This document shows, in pieces, positions 21,591-30,389 of a stretch of 64,000 bases of DNA. The translations under genes and the position numbers were made by a program. Origin of the DNA: Terfezia claveryi (lineage: Eukaryota > Ascomycota > Pezizomycetes > Pezizales > Pezizaceae); assembly GCA_015179025.1 (NCBI GenBank), contig WHUX01000187.1, forward strand, positions 1-64,000. Direction: 5' to 3'. The notes under the pieces are model-generated. The model saw only the letters and a list, made by a program, of their open reading frames with translations. It made no database searches and was not told where the DNA came from. Numbering within the stretch: the first letter of the stretch is position 1; each line of letters begins with the position of its first letter.

Positions 21591-22528
21591 ATGGCAAGAA
21601 CAAAGCAGGTTCCGAAGAAAAACCCCGAGCAACCAGCGAGGCCATAAGTCCCTAGGAATATAAAATCAGTCGTGCCCCCCCAAAAAGCGGTGGCACCAAA
21701 AATCATAAGAAAGCGGTCACAAGGACGTTAGCATTCCATTCTATGAAGCATTCCATTCTATGAAGTAAAAAGGACTAATCTAACTGTATTATCAGTCAGC
21801 CTTGTACGTCAGATTAGGAATCAAAAGAGAAGCGTTGACCTAATATTTCCGAAGATTGCATTCCACAGGCTGTGCAGGGAGATTGTACAAGACGTGAATA
21901 GGGATAATAATAACAAATACTCGCAGTTCATAGATCAAAATAATGTGGAGCATATCCAAGTGAGAGCAACAGATGCCATACAGGAGGTGGCGGAAGCATA
22001 TATGCATGAGTATTTCACCAGTAAGTCAAAATATGTCACGGATGCTGTCACGGATACTGTCACGGACAAATATGACTAATCATGAATACGGGAAAAGCGG
22101 TGAACCTGATTGCAACACAAGGTGGTGAAACATACAATAGACAAACAATCCTACAGTGGGATGTTAGACTATGGCATAAAATTCAGGCGAATATATTGGC
22201 CGGGGGTAATATGCCAGGGGCATTTCCACATGTACCTCTTGTGAGCCGACGAATGCCCAAAAAAGCAAAAAGAGGACGCCGTGCAGTACCGAGACCAGCC
22301 GGAGGAGGAGGGCCAGCAGCAGCAGCAGGGGCAGGAGGAGGAGGAGCAGCAGCAGCAGCAGTAGCAGGAGTAGGACCAGGGGCAGGGGGAGGACCAGGGG
22401 CGGTGGTAGCAGCAGCAGCAGCAGCCGGAGCAGGATTAGGGGCAGGAGGAGGAGGAGAAGTAGCAGCAACGGTGGGTGCAGTAGCAGGTGGAGAGGCAGC
22501 AGGAGGAGGAGGCGCAGGTACCCAATAA
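21591..22528 (+). CDS. Histone H3-like protein carried by the hAT (one premature stop)
   Basis: Proposed exons are 21591-21726, 21796-22020 and 22098-22528 (introns of 69 and 77 nt; donors GTTAGC and GTAAGT; CTAAT/CTAAC branch sites), giving 263 codons. Counting Met as 0, the protein starts A-R-T-K-Q like H3 and keeps exact H3 numbering through helix alpha-1: K4, K9, K36, G44, R49, I51, R52, S57, L60, K64, F67, R69, L70, R72, E73, I74, Q76, D77. Loop 1 is 14 residues longer; alpha-2 resumes with Q-E-x-A-E-A-Y, then F, N-L and A at the matching places. Loop 2 is 4 longer; then R-x-T-I, D, L and I match R116-I130. An extra ~110-residue basic then Gly/Ala-rich tail follows. K27, S10 and S28 are not conserved. 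Codon 18 is TAA (likely CAA decay), so this copy may be dead. The likely role is as a nucleosomal H3 variant. Confidence 0.85.
22034..22072. repeat. TGTCACGGA cluster 7, inside intron 2 of the H3-like gene
   Basis: Three units (TGTCACGGATGC, TGTCACGGATAC, TGTCACGGACAA) with a 12-bp period lie between the GTAAGT donor at 22021 and the branch site near 22076. Confidence 0.88.
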
Positions 22529-23090
22529 TCATTCCCTTGTGTTAGCATACCGTACATCACCTAGCAGAAGGTTCACTGTTACTGAGGATGAAATATATAG
22601 TTACAAGAACGACCACAATGTAGGGAGGTTTACATCAACGGTCGAAGAGGGACCACCCTGATGTTATACGATTCCGGTTTAGATGTCAATTACCAAGGAA
22701 CACAGATACCTGAATGCCTGACAGCCAAGGTAAATATTGGAATCTTTGGCGAATTAGGTTCCGGTACCTGACTTCCTACCAGTTGAATACCATCCCACCA
22801 GCCAAGTGCTTTTTTTAGGGAATGTTTAGGGCATTTGGTTTTGCTTTGAAGAGTTTTTTTTTTTTCTTTCTATATTGTATAGTTGTATGAATTGATTTAC
22901 GGGGGATTATTGGTAAACTCAAGTGAGGTTAGGAAGGATTTTTCAGGTTTTGTAGGATGTGGGAAGGATTTTTGTTATAGTCATGGTGACAGGTTTTGTG
23001 ATTTATTTAAGGTATATTAATATATTTCTTAACCGATATTTGGGTAAGGATTTTGTTTGGCCATGTAGTACAGATTGCTAGTATTGTTCG
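22529..23090. other. Non-coding region downstream of the H3-like gene
   Basis: Probably the 3' UTR and spacer. A T-run at 22855-22870 and several GGATTTTT direct repeats are visible; no exon is supported. Confidence 0.4.
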
Positions 23091-23300
23091 TCAGCGGGTG
23101 GGAGCAATCCATGACAGTGCAAGCAATCCGTGACAGTGCAAGCAATCCGTGACAGTGCAAGTAATCCATGACAGTGCAAGCAATCCGTGACAGGCAATCT
23201 GGCATAGTGAAAGAAGCAAGGAATCCGTGACAGTGCAAGGATTCCGTGACAGGCAATCGAGCATAGTGCATACAATCCGTGATAGTGCAAGGAATACGAG
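23091..23300. repeat. TGTCACGGA cluster 8 (subterminal, right)
   Basis: About nine units of GCAATCCGTGACAGTGCAA, period 19-20, including diverged copies with GGCAATCTGGCATAGTG. It is the reverse-orientation counterpart of cluster 1 near the other end of the hAT. Confidence 0.85.
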
Positions 23301-23460
23301 ACAAGCAATCTGGCACCATGCAAGCAACCCATGAAGGTAGAAAGAATCGGTCATACAAAGATAACCAAGATATAGGAGAACGGAATGAGGGTGTTAAATA
23401 TGATGAGATTATAGAAGAGTTGGGACAAAACAATATAAAAAAAAAAGGAAACAGGGTAGG

Positions 23461-23613
23461 CTTGGCGAGTAATCTGTAGATCACCGATTAATCGCGAGTC
23501 GAGTTGTAGGACAGGAAAGCCAACTTGGCGAGTTGTTGAAACTCCAAAACTCGCTCGCCGAGGCGGGTCTTGGCGACCAGGTCCAAGTTGTACTCCCCTC
23601 GTGGCGCACAATA
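23461..23613. repeat. Right terminal inverted repeat and subterminal region of the hAT
   Basis: The inner block starting CTTGGCGAGTAATC and the outer TGGCGCACAATA are inverted copies of the left end. The middle carries CTCGCC/GGCGAG repeats in a different arrangement from the left end. Confidence 0.82.
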
Positions 23614-23621
23614 GGTATTAG
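23614..23621. repeat. Right target-site duplication of the hAT (GGTATTAG)
   Basis: Exact copy of 4952-4959. Confidence 0.9.
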
Positions 23622-25700
23622 ACAATCAAATTACTAAACTGTTGAGGCTTAATTTAAGTTTAGCAGATATGGCAAAGTAAGTCTTTTATTTCTCCTAATC
23701 AAGGGTTTAATAGAGACTTATGCTGATGCATCTATTTAGTAGTTATATGTCAGGTGAGGCAATTAGGATTACATTGATGAGACCTATAGGTTATGTATGG
23801 TAAGCAGTACTAGCTTGTCAGGAGATTGTAAACCACAATAATCAACTATACTTACTAGTCAACAAAAAGATTGAAAAATATAAGTACATGGTCATGGAGT
23901 TGCAGCTCTTAATGGACGAGACTATTTAATCTATAAAAAGGCTGAATTTGCTGAGACAAGAGTTAAATAATAAGATTGAAGAGATTTACAAAGAGTAGAA
24001 GATATTTATAGACACAAAAGAGTGGGCTGTGCAATAAAAGAATACTAGAACAAATGCTGTTGGAAGCCTTGCTAGAGGTGGCAGAAGATTGGCTCACTTG
24101 GGTAGTGCTACTATTGGATTGACTATAAATAAGACTCCTAGGTGCCAAAAGAACTTTCAGTGTAAGGAAAGTATAGAAGTTAGTTCTAATTTCTCATTCA
24201 AGTATGAAATTAAGGCCAAGAAGACTGTAATCAATTGAGAGAAAACTGTAGATACAGATATGTGGATCAAAGCTCAGGAGAAAGATCAAAGTAATATAAG
24301 GGATAGAAGGGGCAGCCATAACGTTTAGAAAACTAGGAATTGGAGTCCCAATAAAGAAAGCATAAGTTGTAGAGATGAAGAAGAGGACTATGTAGATGAC
24401 TATGAATATAGAAGAAGCTACAGAGATAGTTACATTTAAGGACCAAAGTATAGAAGGGGAGAACCAAAGTATAGAAGGGAAGAATATAGAGATAGCTAAC
24501 AAGAAAGTAGTTACTATAGAAGTAAATGCTAGGAAGATCATGCTGGATATAATAATGATAATTCTAACTGGTATTCATTTAAAAGCAGTAATTACTATAA
24601 CCTTGACAGAAGATCCTATTATTTGAGTAGCAGAAGGAATAGTAATTGATATCATACTGACTATCTAGTTAGATATTGTCATTGAGGTAATTATAGTTCC
24701 CCTAGACATAGAGACTAGTATGAAGAAGATCATGATCAGGGAAGTTGTAAAAAAAACAAAGAGGAAAGGAATAGAGCTAAGAGAAAGGAAGATAGGCTCA
24801 AGGCAAGAAGTGGAAGCCTTATGCCTTAGAAAGAATGGCAAGAGAGGAGAAACAAAGAACTACATTATGATCATGATAGATCTGGATTTAATTCTCAAAT
24901 TGTAGCCTCAGAAATTCTGAGAATAGTAAATATACTTACAATTCCAGGTGGGGATAAGGATAAGATAAATTCTGAATTAACTACAAGTTCTGTAGTGGAG
25001 GATTAGGGGAAAGTTGATTAGTGGGAAGTCAGGACTAGTACAGTTACAATTTCATGTGGGGATAAAGAGCAAGTAAATTTAATAAAAAGTCTAGTGATGA
25101 AGAGTAAAGGGGTTGGGTAGGCTTGTTGTAGTGGACAAAAAATACCATTAATAAATGAAGAGATAGATAATAATAATGATCTAATACTGGAGTAATGAGA
25201 TAAGATTAATTTCTTATTTTTTGGCTCATTAATAGTATACTATTAGCTTTTTAGAGAAAAGGTCTATTAGTAGATACCACTTTTAATTGATATTAAGCTT
25301 GCTACACTATAGAAATATGCACTAATAACTGGATTCTAAGGTTCAATATGAATAGCTTATAGAGAGTACCAAAAGATCTGAAATATAGAGATAATATATA
25401 GTAGAATATATTTCAACTCAAGAGTCAAACTAAATCCTATCCAACTTTCAAAACTAGAAATAATATACAATGCACTGAATGAATGAAATCCTAAACAAAT
25501 ACATCTACAATTAAATATTTTAGTAGATATTTATTCTGCTATTATTATTATGATAATTGTATATACTTATAAAATATGTAGCTTAAAATAATACTAGTAG
25601 CTCCAAAAATAGGCTATTTATATACTAGCATCTCCGAGCTCAAAATGCCTAGATATACTAGTGTATGTAGTTTTAGAGTAGTTTAGTACTAGACTCTTGC
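23622..25700 (+). pseudogene. Retroelement gag-like remnant, 3' part, with R/Y/D/S-rich region
   Basis: Continues the frame interrupted at 4951. It has a K/E/N-rich helical part to about 24060, then from 24380 to 24900 a region dense in R, Y, S, D and E (many Y-R-R, R-D-S and S-Y-R units) resembling an RNA-binding or serine-arginine-like tail. Stops are mainly TAG or TAA. AT content rises steadily toward 25700. No catalytic domain is visible. It may belong to the same element family as the integrase remnant at 33750-34202/62055-62880, on the basis of similar decay only. Confidence 0.4.
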
Positions 25701-26150
25701 AGATAAAAGTTATCACTACTAAGAGTCTGGGACTGAGAATATAAAAATAATATATAATTAAACTATTAATAAAAATTTTAATTTATATATTATTATTAAT
25801 TAACTCTAAAGTCTATTAATAAAAATACTATATATTAAAAATTTATTTTCTTAGCAAAATAAAGTTATTTACTAAAATCTAATTTATATATAATTAAATT
25901 TAAAAATTATACATTCAAAAAAAAAATTTCTTATTTTAATTATTACTACTATACTAATAATACTACTAATTAAAAACATTAATAATAGAAAAATTCTCAA
26001 TTTAATAAAGTTCTTATACCTTTACTATACTTTTTGTATATTATTATAGATTTTAACTATTTATTTAACACAAGCTAATTAAATCTGTAGATAAATAAAC
26101 CATTCAAATTCTCAAAATAAAAGGCACTAATACAAATACTAGTTGTGGCA
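25701..26150. other. Extremely AT-rich block
   Basis: Composition is close to only A and T, with TATTAATTAATA-type runs, no gene and no tandem repeat. This is the end state expected of heavy C-to-T decay, or an AT isochore boundary. It ends abruptly near 26150, where GC content jumps at the HNH-like gene. Confidence 0.6.
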
Positions 26151-26227
26151 TTAGAACACGTGGTGTCAAAACGTTCTAGAAATCTTCCCTGATTCCCTTG
26201 TAATACTGTTCCCTCTAGGAATCTTCT

Positions 26228-27762
26228 TCAAAAATTCTCATTTGTACTTGTTCCGTCCCTCCCCTGCTCAAGCTCGTCTTCATCTGACCAAAGGAGCTCG
26301 TCTTCCTCAAATGCCGTTGCTCCAGCGGCACGTGCAACTCGCATGACAGCTGCGTGTAAACTGAGGAGGTCGGGATGGGGAAGGGGGTAGTCGACAGGGT
26401 CAGAGGTTGTCAAACTAAAAGTAAAGCCGGTTTCAACCATGACTGGTGCCCTTCTCACTCGCAGGCGTCGTCCTCCGCGGCGGATGGGTAGCGCTCTGTA
26501 AACAAACCTGGTGACTAGTGTTGGATCCCTGCCTTCTTCCATAGGGACCCCGGGATCCAGAACTTGTGCCAGGTCCCAGTCACCTTCGTCTTGTAGCACA
26601 ACTAGCTCTCCGTCTCCCTGGTCATCGACTTCTCCAGAGTTGTCCCTTTCAGCTTCATGATCATTCTCCAAATCGTTCTGAGTTTCATCATCCGCAGGAC
26701 CTGCATCACATTGTTCTGTTAGAATCGACACTGTGTCAGTTATGAAAGAACGACTTACCAGGTAATCTAGACCGGTATTGAGGCAGCCACGAAAACCTAA
26801 CCTCATACTCACTTAATCGACCATTCGGGTCCAAACCAGCCAAGGGGTCACCAACGGGCTCCAAGACGAAATATCCATAGCCAAACTCCCGATCAAATCC
26901 CAAAGTGAGGAGATTCTCTAGACGGTTTATCTGACTTTGTTCAGACCTCTCCTGCCCGCCCGGGACTTGAAGCAGGTAATTTGTCACATTCTCTAGCACG
27001 GTAGGTCCAGCGAGGTAAGTGAGCAAACAGAAGATATTAGGCTTTGTCTGGCGGAGTGACCAGGGTCCTTGGCCTAGCGAAAAAGGGAATATATGTACTA
27101 CTTGTGTGAGAGTCATGTGGCTGAGAATACAGCATTCGTTGTCTCTGTATCGCGCCTTTCGAGATCCGTTGTTAGCAAAACCCGTGGGAAGTTTCCAACT
27201 AGCCTGAATTTAGGCAAATCATTGAGGAATTGCATCAATACAAACCCGTTGCGCTGCGGTGGCGGATCGTGTTAGACTGGTTGACACGGATCGTGTGGTA
27301 TCGTTGCCTGCCGGAGGAGGGGACATACTTCTCCGGCCCCCTATAGGCGGAGTAGGTGTACCAACAGTGCTTGCGGGTGAACTCGAGTTTTGTCTTCCAC
27401 TTATGGTCAGATCTAGGCAGAGTTGTCAACAGGACCATGCACAGGAACACAAGATCTGTTGTATTCCCTTCACGCTGAAACCTACATTCTCGTAGAGCAA
27501 GGGTAAGGCTTTCCGATAGTTCCGTGATTTGTCTGTCGGTGCTATTTTGCAACGACGTCCGAATGTGGTTCCTGTCCTCCAGAGGAGCATAGTCGAGAAG
27601 ATTAAGATTACACAACGCAAGAAATGCTCGAGAGATAGCAATGCCACGCCCTCGCAGCCTGGCCGTAATTTCATTACGCCACGCTACTGGGTAGGGACGA
27701 AGAGGTCCGACGAGTGCCGTGCGAGGGAGAAGGGGTGGGTAGTTTGGGTGAGGGTTCTGCAT
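26228..27762 (-). CDS. HNH_2-type nuclease-domain protein (fungal, unknown role)
   Basis: Minus strand, at least three exons. The first, 27762 to about 27190, encodes an N-terminal helical domain. An intron ending TTCAG precedes a second exon that starts near 27210 with R-Y-R-D-N-E-C-C-I-L-S and H-I-F-P-F-S-L, the HNH_2 signature found in many fungal proteins of unknown function; the F-D-R-E-F-G and L-E-P-V segments that usually follow are also present. A 43-nt intron (26716-26758, GTAAGT donor) joins to an acidic C-terminal exon ending at 26228. The exon 1 donor is uncertain. The first His of the motif appears as V-V-H rather than A-A-H, and S-H replaces the usual T-G. Codon use and GC content are higher than in the flanks and no decay-type stops are seen, so this may be the one host gene here. 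Confidence 0.62.
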
Positions 27763-28104
27763 CAGCGTAGAGTATGGTGATATGGTAGGTGTGTTGGGTT
27801 CGGCTCTGAAGGCGATCTATAACAGGTCAACTAATGGGGCGGACGTAGCGATGACGCATGCCTTTCTTAGAAATGAATACGGATTACTAATTAGATGCCG
27901 TGGAAATGGCAGAGGAAAGAGTAAAAGGACAGGAAGTCAGTGGGTACGGAACCTTAGTCTGGTTGCACTACCCCTCGCAGACGGAACCTATGAGGCTTCG
28001 AGCGTGACTTGCTTTTTGGTCGCAAATCAGAGGAGGAGAGGGGGGCTAGATTGCGGAGGAGCAGCAAGAAAGGCACGAAGAGCTTTTAGATTTGGAAAAC
28101 TTAT

Positions 28105-28610
28105 GTGAAGCAGTTGGAGGCTGAAGGGAACAATTGGGCAGAGAAGAGTAGTCTGGTTCAAGCGAAGAGGCAGTTGAAAGCGGGCGTTGCTGTAGAACTT
28201 CAGTTACGAGGGGTACAGACTACAGTTTTTGACCTAGAACCGATCCGTGATGGTGAAGCGATCCATGAACCACCCCTGCTCACCAACACCCCTATCACCT
28301 TTCTCAGCGCATATCTTCAGGTCTACTACCTTGTGGCCACCCAACACGCTTATCCAATTCTTGAAATGCCTAAATATCCGGAAGTAGCTATGCAGAAAGC
28401 GATGCAACATACTCGTAGAGAGCCCGATATACCTATTCTTCGATTAGCAGAGCTCTATGGTGTGAATAAAACTACCCTAGGGCGCAGAGTTAATGAAACG
28501 CAGGCCAGTAAGCCTACTTCACATCGTAATGAACAGCTATTTTTCTCCAGGTGAAGAAAGTGCTATTATTGACCATTGCGATGTGGAGGAAATCTCAGGA
28601 AACGGAGATT
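28105..28610 (+). pseudogene. Pogo/Fot-like transposase N-terminal fragment
   Basis: From the ATG near 28367 the frame gives a psq-type helix-turn-helix (Y-P-E-V-A-M-Q-K-A, then L-A-E-L-Y-G-V-N-K-T-T-L-G-R-R-V), typical of the DNA-binding end of fungal pogo-family transposases. A one-base shift near 28540 puts the next segment (F-S-P-G-E-E-S-A-I-I-D-H-C) in another frame. The catalytic DDE domain does not follow on this strand, so it is a truncated copy. Confidence 0.6.
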
Positions 28611-29062
28611 TCCTCACATGCGCGGCTACACATGTGAGAGTCGAACAATATGTACTCGTGTTAGTTGTTAAACGCTCAGCTATATGGCTACAAGCATGAG
28701 CGAAGGCAAGCACGAGCGAAGGCAAGCAAGCAAGTTAGAGCAAGCAAGCGAGCACGGGCAAGCAAGAACTAGTAGCTTAACGAGTGTTGCGGATATTGGC
28801 GCGTGACAGAAGAGCGAATGTAAGGCTAACGAGCGTCAGATGGGAAAGCTAAGGAGTTCTGCGCTTTTGTTGGTTAGCATGTGTAATGCGGGAATCTCAT
28901 GTATAAGAAGGGCCAAAACGGTGGATATGGAACCGAACCAACCGAACTGGCCTGGCCTGTGGAGAACACTGGATAGCACAGATATATGGAAGACGCACAG
29001 ATATATGGATATAGGGATAGCGAGAGATATGGAATATTGAATATACGGATTATTGGACTTCT
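28611..29062. other. Spacer with GCAAGCAAGCGAGC short repeats
   Basis: 28690-28790 is built of AAGCAAGC/GAGC(A/G) tetranucleotide-like units; a second short repeat of AGATATATGGA lies at 28980-29030. No gene seen. Confidence 0.5.
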
Positions 29063-29248
29063 ATGCCGGCTTCTCAACTGTCGTTCCTACTATTTCTTCT
29101 CTTCGCTACTACCTGCTCGGCTGTTTTGCTCCCAGAACCCGGTCACTCAGTGCATGTTCCTCCGCTAGGAGAGAAGTGCCTCTATAGCGACATGATGGGA
29201 AAGCTGGGATTTCCGGTTTCCAAGTCCATGTTAGTGTGTCTTACATAG
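29063..29248 (+). CDS. Possible small secreted peptide
   Basis: A 61-codon frame with a convincing signal-peptide pattern: short polar start, a hydrophobic run L-S-F-L-L-F-L-L-F-A, then C-S-A at about residue 20 as a cleavage site. The mature part would be about 41 residues with two cysteines. No homologue is recognised and no intron or expression signal supports it; the frame is short enough to arise by chance, and it may be the first exon of something longer. Confidence 0.25.
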   Translation: MPASQLSFLLFLLFATTCSAVLLPEPGHSVHVPPLGEKCLYSDMMGKLGFPVSKSMLVCLT

Positions 29249-29289
29249 TCTGGTTATGTCTTACACAAGATATGTATGCTCAACAAACG

Positions 29290-30380
29290 GCCAGTCAGTC
29301 AAAGCAGCCTACAAAATACCATGACAGGTATGGCAACTTTAACTAGACCGACAGCTAAGAATATGGAGATTGCAAATAAGGTTCATATTGTAAGGGTCCA
29401 TTGGTTAGATTGATTTATACAGTGACACTCAGATTTTAAGCTAGCATTTGTTCAATATCTAGAGTGAGGGAGGAAGGAAGCTATAGATCTAGAGGTGCAG
29501 CAACATTTCTTTAGAATACTTGCCAATTTTGTACATTAGCAAAGTGTCAAAGAGGAGGATATATGGAACTATAATAAAAAAAGTATCATAATAGGTTAAA
29601 ATAGGGTTCGAGATATAGCTATAGTGTATGTAAGTTACTAAGGTTATATAGTAATAGAGAGGTCATATGAATTCCATAATGTATTAAAAACTATTGGTAT
29701 GTAGGCTATAGAGAAAGTACTCCTTTTATTTATTATATAACAAAATAAAATATATTGAAAGTTATACAATTAGATAGGTGCCAGTAAGGAAGAGGTATAT
29801 ACTTATAATATAATATTTATAGTCTATCAGCAAGAAAAATATTCCTATTATATGTTTTCTTGAACATCGAATATACAGGATACAAAGGATAAGAAGTTAT
29901 AATTAGGACACCAAATGCTTAGTATACTAGTATCAAGATGTAATATTCGTATATAGTATCACTAACTGCGTAACAATCGACAACCACATAGTGATTGACA
30001 TAAACCTCTACCTCCAATGCAGTAATCTCTTAATATATCTACCAACTCTTGCAATATCCCGGCAATAAAAACAATGAATATAGGCTAAAAAAACTCAAAA
30101 AAAACAAATATCATACTATCAATATATCCAAATTTACCCTGATTCAGCTATAGCTACCAAATCCTTAATACCTTCCACAACTCCCCCTCTACCATGACTA
30201 CCCCAACCACCCTGACCACAGGGCCTACCACGACCTCTACTAGTAGCCATAGGCTCCCCATATGTTATTTCTATCAGATCCATTAGTATCAGCTTAAGTG
30301 AATTAGTAAATATAGAGATATACCTACTACAAAGTGTTATAAATGACCATATATTCTCTAACCTACACAAATCAGCCTCT
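29290..30380 (+). pseudogene. Heavily decayed, possibly pogo-like transposase fragment
   Basis: One frame from about 29470 to 29800 resembles the D-I-W-N-(F/Y)-(D/N)-E/K-K-x-x-x-x-G region at the first catalytic Asp of pogo transposases, with many stops. The rest is AT-rich with no readable motif. Weak assignment. Confidence 0.3.
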
Positions 30381-30389
30381 TCGGTATCA

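Larger units (their letters stand above)
4960..23613. mobile_element. Giant hAT transposon with cargo, including a histone H3-like gene
   Basis: The element is 18,654 bp as it stands and about 12.4 kb without the chromovirus A inserted in it. Ends are TAGTGTGCGCCA on the left and TATTGTGCGCCA (reverse complement) on the right, 11 of 12 matching, with a perfect 8-bp target duplication. Inside are a hAT transposase on the minus strand (6424-8892), anonymous genes at 9284-10328, 11985-12490 and 13165-20787 (interrupted), and a spliced H3-like gene (21591-22528). Clusters of TGTCACGGA occur throughout. Typical fungal hAT elements are a few kb and encode only the transposase, so both size and cargo are unusual. 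The perfect duplication and stop-free transposase exons suggest a fairly recent insertion. It could instead be a smaller hAT grown by internal insertions, but only chromovirus A shows such edges. Confidence 0.88.

Noticed and set aside
21591..22528. Ordinary host histone H3 gene
   Set aside because: Loops 1 and 2 are expanded, most tail residues differ, a long extra tail is present, and the gene lies inside hAT boundaries that split a retroelement frame.
22164..22560. Antisense poly-Leu and Pro/Ala frames opposite the H3-like gene
   Set aside because: They mirror the Gly/Ala-rich tail of the sense gene, whose exon structure and histone match decide the strand.
4960..23613. Starship-type giant element
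   Set aside because: No DUF3435 tyrosine recombinase at an end; the 8-bp duplication, BED finger and hATC domain indicate hAT.
27782..28108. Plus-strand frame of 108 codons next to the HNH-like gene
   Set aside because: No motif, irregular composition, and no splice or start context; probably chance.
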